From Rhea pennata (Eukaryota > Chordata > Aves > Rheiformes > Rheidae), in assembly GCF_028389875.1 (NCBI RefSeq), contig NC_084672.1, forward strand, positions 2,455,501 through 2,519,500: a DNA stretch of 64,000 nucleotides, written 5' to 3'. Of the stretch, positions 45,734 through 58,150 are shown piece after piece (within the stretch, counting starts at the first letter, position 1; each line of letters opens with the position of its first letter). The notes under the pieces were generated by a model. That model ran no database searches. It was given only the letters and a program-made list of their open reading frames with translations, and was not told the origin of the DNA. Both the position numbers and the translations under genes were made by a program.

Positions 45734-48700
45734 GCCAAACCCTCCCGGGCCCAGGACGGCGGCGGCGGCTGGCCGCAAGGGCACTGGAGCAAGCCTGCTC
45801 CCAAAGCCAAAATGCAGCGGGGGCGAAGCGGGCAGCGAGGCCGGGGGCGGCGGGGACCCGGCGCGTTCGGGGGCCTGGGCACCGAAATCCCGAGGAAACC
45901 GCTGCGCCAGAGCACGCGCCTCTGCCGGAGCTAAAATGCCTCAAAAGGGCAGGCTGGTTTCTCTGGAAGCTGCGTCTGAAAGCAACCGGAGGAAAAATCG
46001 TTCCGACACCGGCAGCAGGTCCCGCTGCGCTCGTGCCAGCGACAGCACTGTGATTTTCCAGTTCAAACGGGCTTTTCTTTCGTTACTGCCGTAAGCGCTG
46101 TCTTCCGTGCAGTACCGTACAGCGACAGGACTTCGGACCGTCTTCAAAACGGGAAAAGCGAGAATCGGAGCAAGGCACCTAGGTAAATCCAAACTAAAGC
46201 CGTTTGAAGGGGTTTTCCTGCGTGGGGCATTTCACAGTTGCTGGCCCCCCGGCTCGCCCCGACCTTGGGATCCTGCAGTCCTGCCCGAGGGGGCCGTGCC
46301 CGCCCGTGCCAGCTCGGCGCGCGCGCTGCGCCAACGGCAAAGCCCGTCGCGGCCGGGGCTTCGGCCGCCCCTCGCCGGCGCTCCTCGGCGTGCCGGGCGC
46401 GCGCCTGGCGGTGCGCAGGGGCTCCCGCGCCGCCGAACGCAGGCATCCAGCCCCTGCGGTCGCTCCCTTCCCGTGTTTTCCAGCCGGCACTAAATGCAGT
46501 CCGCAGCTGGCTCCTAGGTAGCCTCAGGTCAGTGGTTTGCAGAACCTGCTTTAAATGGTGCGCGCCGGCGGGACCCGGAGGCGCGGGATCGCCCCGGCAC
46601 GCGGGCAGGAAACCCGCAAAGCGAACCCCGGATTCGGCCTCTTGCAGCCCCGGCGGGCTCCCTCCGGGAGGGAGGGCAGGACGGGCGGCGGCGCCTGCAA
46701 ACGCCGACGACAAATTGCATTCGACTTCAAAATTGCACGAGCGATCGAGAACTGGCGGGGGTAGCAAAATCAGAGAGAAATTAGCCCAGCAGTGCGTTTC
46801 GCTGGTCCCCAAATTAATGTTAATGGTTACTGGAAAGCGCCCAAGGCGAGCGGGGCGTTTGCAGGCTCCTCGAGGCCCTTCCCACGAGTATCTTCTGTGG
46901 GTGGGACAAGCTGACTCACAGTTTCCAGGGCTGCAGTAACATTTCAACAGAGCGCTCCAGCCTTGGGGACGGATGGCAAAGAGCACATTCCGAGCAGGCT
47001 GCTGCTTGGGAGCCTTTCTGACAGCGTGCTGGGTTCTTTGGGCCTGGGGTGGGGGTTTTTGTGGTTTTTTTTTGTTGTTTTTTGGGGGGTTTTTTTGGTG
47101 TCAGAAAAATGCCAGTTTGGCAAAACCAAGAGTTTTTCATCGCGACCTGCCAGCGTCCATGAAGTGCTGTTTGCAAAGGCTGCCCAGCTCCCAGGCTGGG
47201 TTTCCAGCCGGACCCGCAGGGGCGACGTTATCTCCCAGCGGGTCCTCGCCGGCGGGCCGGAGCGTCCGCCTGCAGCGTGCCGGCCCTGGCGAGGTCCGGC
47301 GCTCGGAGCAGGGGTGCAAGCCTGCGCCCTGCATCCCTGGAGAAGCGCCTGCCCTGCTGGGCCTTGCAGGGCCCCTTCCTAAATATTTATAGCTCAGTTC
47401 CCTGGTTGGAGGCAGCGAGATCAGGGATTTAGCCCAGCTATCAGGCAAGCGTCAGGAGTACAGGACTGTCCCCTGCATTGCTTGCTTTCATTTTCATAGG
47501 AAAACAAGCTCGAGACATCCCAGTTAAGTCTTGGTGCAATCCAAGGAAAGCACAAGTCTCTCGGGTTTTGTAGGACAGAAAGGCTGGGTTCATCCAGAGC
47601 TAGTGCTGGTCTTCACAACAGAGAAAGGTGGGTTTTCCCCCTGAGCAAAGGCTGTATTTCCATCTCTCCTCCTTGCTCTTGTTTTACTATGCCTATTCTT
47701 CCTTGTTTTTTCTCTCTCTTTTTTTCCCCCACTAGGGAGAACATGTCTTTGTGTTGCAAAAACCTTCAGTACTGTTCAGCGCATATCTGCAGGCATCTCC
47801 TGATCGCAGGCAGGATCGGGAATGTGAGTGCTGCCATCTCCCAAGTACGCCCATCCTCTGGCCAGCTAGGCAGATTCGCAGAATTGGGTAAATTCCAATT
47901 TATTGGCCAAGATTGCAATTCCAGCTGCCTAACCAAACCAATCTATCAAAACCTCTAGAACCTCTCTGCCACTACCTCCTTATGCTCTTCTCGATCCCAT
48001 GCAAGCACCAGTAATTTACTTTCACTGTATTTATTCTTATAACACTCTAGGGAGGCAGTGAATTACTATTAACTTCCTTTTTTATTCATCTAGAGGGCTT
48101 GTAGCAGGAGGGACCCACAGAGGCACGTTGGTACCCAGCTCCCACCGAGTCCTGTGGGAGGCAGAGCCCTAATTACCTCTGCTCGTCCCGGGAAACGAGA
48201 TTTGCCCGAGGTAGCAGTGCGCGTCTGTGCCCATAAGGGAATAGAGCTCATGTGAAAATCCAGAACGGAAAACCTTCTCTGCTTAAGAAGTGTGCTGGGA
48301 CATGGTAGCTGTCCTAGGGAAGAGTCACAGCCTGGTTTCGTTAAAAAGCTCACAGCTCGCTTGTATGCCCCCCAGGTGGGCAGTCCCTGCCCTAAACTGC
48401 TCCTTTCTTTCCCATTTCCCCTACCTGAGCGTACTGAATCCATATTGCCACCTCATGGCAACTGCTGGTTGCTCAGAAGATTGCTCGTGGCCCACCAGAC
48501 ACCACGTCCAGGTTGCCTGTGTGACGGCACTGCCAGCCCCAGTCTCAGCCCACAGCAGTGGGTCTCGGTGGTGGGATGCTCAGTGAAATGGTGCCGACAG
48601 TCCCAGTCTGGAGCCTGGCATCAGCGTCCGGGACAGGCCGACCGGCTCGCGGGGACGGGGCTGTCCCCTGAGGCTGCTTCCCAGCCGTGGAGCTCAGCAA

Positions 48701-51700
48701 CTGTGCTGACCCTGTGGTCCGTCTCAGAACGACTAAGAGCGTAACTTCCCCAACTGCTGTACAGCACAACGAGCGCTGGAGGAGCAACTTCAAAAACACC
48801 GACTGTAACTTCTTCCCAGAGAGGCCGGAGAAGTGCAGGCCACTGCTCCTCTGGACATGGGTTTCTAAGTACTTCCTGGACTTGGAAAGCAAACCTATAA
48901 TTCCCAATAGCAACAGGATCTTGTTACCCTACCTCTGTTTTCCATATTCAATAGATGGCAGCAGGACGTCACTCTCCCGAGCACCAGCCCAGCGCAGGAG
49001 TGGATGACTGGCGTCGCTAGTGCTCTGGGCTCTGGAAGGAACCCGCTTATCTGGGGGAAGATCTACCTGCTATCAAACCTGCTAGTGTCTTTCCTGATAC
49101 CACTGAGAGCTCTTTGCAGTGCCCTTTTGACCTTACAGTCTAAAAAAAAGAGATCTATCGGTGGAGAGGATGAGGGCATCGGCTCTCGAGCCCTCGTCCA
49201 GCAGGGTGTGCCACCTCTTGATCAGCCAAGAGCGACCAGCCGGCTTCCGTAGATAGGGCACTCGCACCGGGGGGCACTGGTACAGGTTGGCAAGGTGGAT
49301 GGGGAAGAGAAATCACCTTCAGCCAGGCCGGCAAGGGCCTGCACCCCAAGCCGCTGCAGAGCGAGCTGGATGTGCTCTCTGCACCCACATCTCAACCTCA
49401 GCGTGGAGCGGCGAGGAGGAGCTCGGCGTCTGCTCCTCCAGCGCGGCGGCCAGCGCAGCTCGACGGTCATGACTCTGAGCTGGGCTTAGGGACAGTTGGT
49501 TCCTGCCTGCGCCTTCCTGCAGGGCTCTGCCACTCTCTGCCGTGCTTCCCCGGGGGAAGGCGTCAGTCCGGCTGGCTGCCTGCACGGGAGTTTAGGGATC
49601 CCCAGCCCCACAGAAATTCATAGCGTGTGTCTTGGCCTCATGTTTTACTTTTCTGCTTGTAGACAGAGCAGTGGGGCTAGCTGTGAAACTCTTTTTTTCC
49701 TGTTCTGGCTAGAGGAGTCAAGTAATATCACATAAAACAGATGCTCTGTTCAAATAGGAAGGGAATTACCACCACCCGCGTCCACCAGAGGATACATCTA
49801 AAAACACGCCACCCATAACAAACACACGGACCTGGTCCTTTTATCAGCATTTATTCAGCAGCCTGTGGAGACCGGCTGCCTTTCTGGAGTCCTTTCCAGG
49901 CGGGTAACACCCAGTTCTGAAACTGCCCTGTACTGGGATCTGGCTTGACTTTTGTGAACCGGCATCTGCGAGCTGGAAGGGGTCTGTACTGGTAAGGAAA
50001 ACAGTCCCGCACGGCGGGCGGCCACCACATCCATCTACCAGCAACCTGCCTAATACGCCCAACTCCCCATTTTTTTTTCTTTTTAATCTATCCCTGTCCC
50101 TATTTACCCATACGATTTGCAAACACAAACCTGGAAGTTCCCTAGGGGACGGGATGAAAAACGGATTATTCTAGTTGGAGCGGGTCTAGAAAACAGAGCG
50201 ATTGTATCTCTACGTCAAAACCAGATTTTAACCAGCCACCCTCTACTGCAGAAGGCTTGCCGGGCGCGCGGTGCTCTCCCAGCGGCAGGACGGGCCGAGG
50301 AGGTTGACGCGCAGGTTGACGAAGACAGCAGAGCCGATCCGAGAAAGGTCAGATATAAACGGCAACCTGTCCGTTTATGCAATAGTTTGCTCTTCTATTT
50401 ACGATGGTGTTTTCTGGGAAGAGCTGGTCAGAGCCAACTAGGGCAGGCTTGTAAAAAGATAATTTTTCTCCCGTAGAAAACCCAGAGACGGACAGCCGGG
50501 GCTGCTGGCTTTTCTCCTTCCCGCAGTCCGCTGCCCCGGGCGACGTGCTGCGCGGCAGCAGCTCTTCGCTGCCGGGCGGGCGCCTGGCGTGCCTCGGGGC
50601 CGACGCCGGGCCCTCCAGCGAGGAGCTCCTCACCACCGCTTCGGTAAATACTTTTTGCAGCGGTGCAGTAGCGTCTCCAAGAGCAGCGCTGTTACTTCGT
50701 AGCCGTCTCCAACAACAACTCGGAGAGAGCAGCCACAAGACGCGTTAGCAAGAAGCTGCTGCCACTGACCAAAACTTCAGAGAGGCAGGAGCAGAAGTGG
50801 GGAGAGAGCAGAAACGGGGACGGAGGCACTGGCCGGAGAGGCTGGCCGCAGCGGGAGTCCGCGGTCGGGTCGGCCGGACCCGCGCGCCCCTTTCGGACGC
50901 TTCCCCGGATTTCTTGCAACCTCAAAATAGGGATGTGGAAATCGTTAGGGAAGGAGAGACTCCTCTCTTCTCGGCTTTGAAAGCAGACCAAAGCTAGCCG
51001 GAGGCAATCGTTACTTAGTACCAAAACTACATCTCTTGGTTTTGGTTTTTTGTTTTTTTTTTTTTTTTTTCCTGTTGAAACTGTACTTTGAGTAACTGCT
51101 GCTGGCCGGCGCCAGGACCTCCAGGGCTTGCTGATGCAGAGGTAAGCGAGGAAGGAAGGCAGGGTTAGGGAGGAGAGGCGCTGACCCTGAAGCCAGCGGC
51201 TCTGCTCGAATACACGCCGGGCCGCGGAGCCGCACGACGGGAGGACGCAGCCGCAGCGCGGTCTCCGGCGGCGCGGGCCGGCGGGCGCTCTCCTCCGGAG
51301 CCGCCTGCGCCCTCTCTGCGGTCATCGCGGCGGCTTTCCACGCTTCCGCCCGCACCGATGAACCTGAACGCCTGCGCTGGTGCCAAAAGCCCGGGTCCAG
51401 CAGCCAAACCCTCGGAGGGTGTAAAGTGGCCGAGCGCCTGTCACCTCCGGTAGACAGCTCCCGGCCAAAACCTGACCGCTTATTTACATGCCCTGCTCTC
51501 TTCTGGGCCATCAGCTGGGGCCGTGCCCAGCGACGCAGCCGAACCCTGTAAGCCGGCGCGGGCCGACGCGAGCCCACGGCGCGCTGCCGAACGGCCCTTT
51601 CCTCCGCAGGGCACGCAGGGTCGCCTCGGCCCGCCAGGCCCGAGGGTCGGCGCCGAGGAGACGGGACGGAGCAGCGGAGCAGGGAGCTGGTTATACTCCT

Positions 51701-54700
51701 ATATTGTTATTGCATTAACTCTCAGCTGCAGGCGGGGGCACCCCGGCAAGCCCGGCTCCGCGCGGCCAAGGCGAGCACGGCTGACACCGGCGTCACCCAG
51801 AGCCTCCGTGCTCGCCCTGCAAGCGTTAAATGTGTCGGACTAAAGCATGGCATCGGCCATCCCAGCACGAGTTAGCAGTACCATCGTTAGACACACAGCA
51901 GACGTTTCTCTCGGAGTCGTAAAGCAAGGGTGGCATTTTTATTAGCTGAGGTTTCCTCCTCTTTTTTTTCCCCTTATTTTTTACGGCCGTATCCACAAAC
52001 GCTGAGAGCTAGAGGGAATTATTTGTTACTTACATGAAAGCAAGAAGCCATCAGACCACAGTGCTGCAACCGCTCTCCGTATCATTATTTTCTTCTTCTG
52101 GATTTATATGAACCTCACGATTAAACCTTAGCTAATGCAGACGGCCTTACAACGCACGGAGCGCTAATAGCTGCTAAGCAGCATTATTAATTATTGTAAT
52201 TACAGCATGTAAAACATCTTTTGATTGCATGGAAGACTGCATTAAAGATCGCACTCGTTCCTGTTCGCATGTCGGTGCCCGTCATTTGTTTAGGCGACGG
52301 GACCTGTCCGAGGGCTGCAGACAGGGCCGGGCCGGTCGCCCCGACCGCGGGCCGCCGCTCGCTGCAAAGCGCCTGAGGTCATTTCCAAAAGCGCCGCTAA
52401 CAATGCGCGGGAAGCGGCGCCCCGGAGACCTGCAGGAAGCGGCGCGGAGATCGAGCACGGAGATAGGCCCGCGCGAAGGCGCACGGGGGGAGCGCTGCCC
52501 GCGGCCCGCCCGCGGAGTCTCTTCCTCGCCGACGACCGTCTATTTTAAGTCCGAGTCCAAGCCAAAAACGGCAACGGCCGCTCGGTGGCTCGCGGCGGAC
52601 CGTGGGTCTCGGCGGCGGGGGGCCGAGGCCAAAGCGTCCTGCTCCTCTAGGGAATAAAACAAAAGAGCGGCTTTAGGCGCCGAGATTCGCGGTTCGCTCT
52701 TCAAGCAGAGCAGCGAGGGCTGTTCAGACTTCGCCTGCAAGGTATTTCTGGGTGTTTTGGAAAACCTTAACAACCAGCACACGGTCGCTTTAGAGCGCTG
52801 GTTTTCCATGCAGACACACTACTGTTTTCCCATAAATACGTTCCACAAAGCCCTTCCGCCTCCGAGCTTGCTACACGTGGCTTCTGCGTCTCAGGCGGCC
52901 GAAATCGGGGCCCCACAGCAGCGGCGACGGCCCGGGAGGCGCCGCGCCGCTCGCTGGACGAGGGCTAAGTGCTGCCCTGCAGCGCGGATCTCGGGGCGCG
53001 ATCCCCGGGATCTCGGTGGCGACGTGGGACCGAGGGCGGGGGGGAAGGAAGGGAGCCAGAGCCGGAGCTCCCGGGCTCCCCGAGCGCGGCCCTGCTGTTC
53101 CTCGATGAGCAAGTTCACCGGCTCTCCGCACTGCAAAAAGGTTTAGAAATCGCCGAGCGGTCGGGCCAAATCAGAAGGACATTAAAAAGAGCCTGCAAAC
53201 TCTTTTTTTCAGGGCAAAAACTCCTGAGACCGCTTATTTTTTTCCAATGATGGCAGCAGGCGCATTTCCATCGATAAGGCCGAGCTGCTTCACCCAGGCA
53301 CGGTAAAACCGGGGGAAGCAGCGGGCCTGCGGCGTGCCCCGGCGCTCCCCGGCGCGGCCGCCGCCGGGCTCGCCTCCTCTCGCAGCCCCGAGCTCTGAGA
53401 ACCGATCTTTCGACGGCAGAGAGCTGCCGGGGAAGGACACCCGCAAGTGTCCCACCAAGGGTGACGCCGGCTAGGGGCAGGTCAGCGCCGCAGACAGCCA
53501 GGGCCCGCGGGGCACGGGGCGCCCGAAGCGCCTCTTCTGCAGAACCTGTTTCACCAGCAGCGTTGCCCCGTACACATCGTTTTCAGTAAGTGTCTGAAGA
53601 GGCACGTTGGGCGTCGTGAGTATTGCTGACTGCTCTGCCCACCGCGGTGTCAGGGACTCGCCGTCCGCTCTTTACTCCGAGTCCCGCTCCCCGGCGTGGA
53701 TGTGAGTCTCCTGCTCCGGAGATGCTCGAAACCCACCTGGACGTGACCCTGTGCAAGGTGCTTGGACCGGCCCCGGCGCAGGGCACGCGGCACCTCTGCG
53801 CGCGGCTGGCGGGGGCGGCGGGCAGCACGAGAAGACGCGTCCTGGCCTGGCAAGCGCGGAGGGACCCGAAATCCGCCAAGACCCCGCGTCCGCGGGCGAA
53901 GCTTCCGCCGAAGCAGCAAGGCAGAGGCGGGTTTCCAGCGCCGCGGCGAGGTTCAGAAGGAGCAGCGCGGGCCTCGAGCTCCGCCGCGCCGCGGGTTTGA
54001 CCCGAGGACCGTGCGCGCTTCAGTCCCTGCCTCGTCACTATTAAACCCATGAAAACCACCCAGATTTTTTTTTCCCTTGCATTTTAAAAGTCTTTCTAGC
54101 TTCATAAAATATGCGACCGCTTAGGAAAGAATCCGTGGCCAAGTGTATAAATGATGACTAACAAGCAGGAATTTCGTGGCGTTCAGAGGGAGCGGGACAA
54201 GCTGACGAGCCGCTGGCATAACGAGTTAATTACTTGCTTCGCAACCTACCTGGCGCGCGGAGCCAGATATCCCTCCCGCAGACGTCAGTGGTGATGGGTC
54301 ATCAGCTCCTCCACCCACAGGAACGAGTTTAGGTTAAAGATCCAAAATCAGCTGCCTCAGACACGTACCAGCCCAAGGTTGCTCACTGCCCGTAACACGG
54401 ATGCTGAAGAAGATTCCAAAGCATTTTCAAAATGAAACATTTTGACACTTTGCTCCGAAATAATCGTCATTTCTAAATGACACACAATTCTGGTTTTTTT
54501 TAAACGTTAGAAAGTTTTGCAAGCCGCTCCAACCACGCATGCAACCAAACCAACATTTTTTTCAACTCATGAGTTCCCAGAAATATTTCAAACTGTTTGT
54601 TTTCTTCAGAACTAGAACAAACTTCCCCTCCCCGCCTAAATTTTGGAGCAGCCAATAATCCATTTTTTTTCCTGGAGTTAGTATCGTCCTAAGGCTTCTC

Positions 54701-57532
54701 GGTGGAAGGCACGCTGCTGTGTGTCACGAGGACTATGTGGCAGCGACAAAGCAACGCTCGCAGCACTGCAGGACCCCAGTGGAACGAGGCTGCTGGAGGA
54801 TATCTGGTATTTAGGCAGAGGCGGGGGAAGGAAGGAGCTGGACAACGGTGGGCTTTTCCGATGAAGAACATTTCTAGCGAGAACTCCCTGCCACGGGAAA
54901 AGTTCCCCACTTTATTTTGACAACGCGCTTAACCCGTGCCGAGCGTTCGGCTCGCTGCAGAGCCTCGGAGCAAACCTCTGCCGTGCCTCCTTCCTCAGCC
55001 TCCCCCGGCGCGCGGGTGCCGTCCGGGCGCCAAGCCGCCCCCGCGGGCCCTCGCCTCGGTGCTGCCGGCAGCGGCTCGGCCGCGGCCCGCCGGGCTCCTC
55101 CGCTGCGCCCGGGGCGACGCCGTGCGCGGAGCCCCCGGCGCGACGGAGACTCGCACATTGTTGCCTTTTCCTGTTTTGTTTTGCGCAGAGTAACTCCCCT
55201 CCGCGGAGTCTCCGAGGCTCCACAACCAGGCTATTAATAAACTTCGCTGCTCTGCACGGTGCAAGCCAAACGCTGACCTTAGAGGGGAAACAAAACCTAC
55301 AATTGTGTGGAGCCTTTTCATGCCGGAGTGACTTCCAGGGCACATACAGCCCTTATCTGCCGCCGAAACACGGCCACCTCCGCAGGGGCGCCAGGAGCCG
55401 CTTCGCAGCCTGGGCTGATCTGCCGCCCCGGCGCTCCAGCGACCCGAGCTCTCGGTGCACAGCACAGGCTTTTTCTAAGTTTCGTGCCTTTCGGTGGCTT
55501 TCACCGGCTTCCTTTGGGACTACAAATAAACGGTCATGTCAAAGGGGATAAGGAGTGACCTTGCGGTTACGCCACGGAGCTGAAAGTCAGGAGTCTCGCC
55601 AGGACTCTGAGGTGGTCCTTTGGTAGCAATGTTTTCTTTCCTGACCCCATCAGGTTCGGCAGAACATAAGCTTTAGGTCTGGAGAGAAAACCAGGCCAAT
55701 TATCTGGGAGCCCAGGGTCTAGTTGAAGCAGCCCATGTGGATGAAAGTGCAGCTGCACTCTGCCCTGCTGGTTCACCTTCAAATCCTGCTCCGGGCACAC
55801 CGGAGAGAGAGCCCAGGCCAGGATCAGACTCCGAGGCTGAAGCCACTTCTGGTAGGACCAAGGGTGTCCAGCAGCAAAAACACCGAGTCACAGGAAGAGG
55901 CTGAGAGCTACTTTGGTAGCAGATGAAGCAATTCTGGTGTTGAGATTACATAAAGGTAGGTGGACATTATGATATCTAACCTACGATCAGGACTGAGCTC
56001 CCACGGATAGGGAAAGAAAAGGAAGAAGGGAGTGGGTCACATCCTGCTCCAGGTTGCAGCTGCACCCAGCGGAGCTGCTCTGGATTGTGCTGGAGACACT
56101 GAAAACAGCATCCAGCACCAAGGCTGGAATGGGCGCACGCAAAAACGCCACCTGTTTGTGAGACCAGAGGGAAAATCTGAGCAGGGTTCAGGTCCGTGGG
56201 GAGGCTTGAGCTGCTCGTGGTTACCTCGCCCACGTACAGTGGTGGAGGTTCCCACACCAAGGGTTGAACACCAAGCACGCATGCCATTCTGGTACGGATC
56301 GCCCCAAGAACAGAGGGTTTGGGGCCTTTTCCTTTTCACAGCTTATAAAATTAAGAGACACCTTTGGTGAAATGAGAAACAGAGCAAGGCAAGTGTTCAG
56401 CTCGGGCGCTCCAAAGCCGTAAAGCAGCACCTGCTCTCCTCCCCGCCTCCCAGCGCAGAGCTCAGCCCCAGTGCCAGCAACGTTTAAAACAACACATTTG
56501 GGGACCTTTCGATTTCCCGCCTAGCTTTTGAGCTTACTGTTTTTAAACTTCTCTCCACAACCTTAAGGACTTAAAATGCAGCTCTGTTTCTTAAAGCAAT
56601 TTGAGTGCCTTATATACTCACTCGACTCCAGAGTTTGGAAACTCCTAGCAACCAAGGCTTGAGTCCCAACACCAAAATGACCACTGGTATCAGTGGGGCA
56701 TGGTCTTATAGCAGCCCGTGTGATGGAGCCTCCACAGCTGGCAGGGTGGAGAGGGCTTTCCAGCCGCTTCGCTGGGACGAGGCAGTGCCGCCCCAGGAAC
56801 ACACAGTCACAACCAAACGGCCAAACCACCTACGCCGCTCTCCTCCGGACTCCCCCGGGCAACACATCCTCAGCGAAAAGCGGTGGCCGCGCATCCGCCT
56901 CGCTGCTGTACGTCCCCTCATCAGCTCGCTCAGCTCAGCCTTGGACGGCTATTTTCACTGGTGGTCCAGCGATGGAATAGAGAGAAAAATAGACTGGCGC
57001 AAGAGAAAATGTGATAGCGAGATATCTCACTGCTCTCCCCTTAAAACAGCCACCCAGCCTTGCAGGAAACCCATAGATCTGGCAATACTGCCATTAATTT
57101 ATGGAAAAAAACATGTAAATCCAAGATGCTTATTATGCAAGGAGGGGCAAAGAAAAAAATGGGCATTTTCTTTTCTCTTTTAGAGAGCATCTGTTGGAGA
57201 CTGCTCTGGCGACCAGCAGTATCAGCAGAAGAGCCGTGTTTTTCGTATCTTCAAGTCTTTATACACAAATAAAAATGGCACAAGAGCAAAAGAAACTCCC
57301 CAGTGAGTTGCACATACAGCTTCTTTATGTCTGCTTACGTATTAGGCTTCAAATTCATGTTGTACTGAAATTCTGACTTCTGTCCCAAATAACCTAATTT
57401 GTCCATGACACAAATTTATTTAAGATAGTCAACACTAAAACTATTTGCAAAAAATCAAAAAAAAAAAAAAAAAAAAAAAGAAGACCCCCAAACCTCTGGG
57501 AAGATACCTTTAGGCTAAGCGTATAGGCAATA

Positions 57533-58150
57533 ATGAAATTTAATGTCAACAAATGTGCAGCGACGCACGCAGGGAAAGCTGACCGCAATGCCGTGCACGC
57601 AGCGCCGGCTGCAAACGTACGCCAGCTGCTCCGGAGGAAGATCCTGGTGGGATTCTGCACTCGGGGTACGGCAGCACAGTGTGAAAGAGTGGTCAGGAGG
57701 GCACAGGCTGGCATATATTACACCACTCGATATAATTAGGGAAGTAAAAATCTAAGGTAACTTTGGGGGACACAAGCCTTCCTTCTCTTCAACTTGGCTC
57801 CCGCTGACTCGGTAACAACACGAGCGAGTATTGGGAAGGGAGGAGGCGTGCATGGGAGAAATTTACTAAGGTAATATAAAAATATTTCTAATTTTGTATA
57901 ATTCTAGACACTTTCAGCAGAGATATGACGGAACTAGAACATAAACAAAAGATGACAAGGATGGTCAGAGACTGGGGATTATTTCTGTACCAAGGGAGAC
58001 TCATGAGCTTAGGACTCTAGCAAAGAACAGAGGCAACTCTAGAGGGATAAAATAGAGGTCTCTAAAATCACAAATAATGAAGACAAAGCAAAAAGAAAGA
58101 GATTTTCACTATTTCCCATAACAAACAAGAACTTGGTTCTCCATGCAATT
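57533..58150 (+). mobile_element. Decayed CR1-like LINE, 3' part
   Basis: Stretches match the familiar amniote CR1 3' region in order and orientation: AATGTCAACAAATG near the start, then AGATGACAAGGATGGTCAGAG, CAAGGGAGACTCATGAGCTT, GGGATAAAATAGAGGTCTC followed by TAAAATCACAAATAATG, and CCCATAACAAACAAGAAC. The reading frame is destroyed by stops and indels, so only an old fragment remains. The borders are approximate. Confidence 0.7.

Larger units (their letters stand above)
43452..57530. other. Upstream intergenic sequence with scattered CpG-rich blocks, no supported gene
   Basis: CpG-rich blocks occur at about 45.3-45.4, 45.75-46.7, 47.2-47.35, 50.5-50.9, 51.1-51.8, 52.3-53.55, 53.6-54.0 and 54.9-55.5 kb. 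T-rich low complexity is seen at about 47.05-47.1 and 51.04-51.07 kb, and an A-rich run at 57457-57479. Open frames are present on both strands in the GC-rich blocks, without recognisable domains. A TATA box at 45726 and an AP-1/CRE cluster at 44.8 kb are the clearest regulatory-looking sites. Confidence 0.55.

Noticed and set aside
47040-47105. T/G-rich stretch resembling a splice acceptor tract
   Set aside because: It is followed by no recognisable exon and reads as low complexity.
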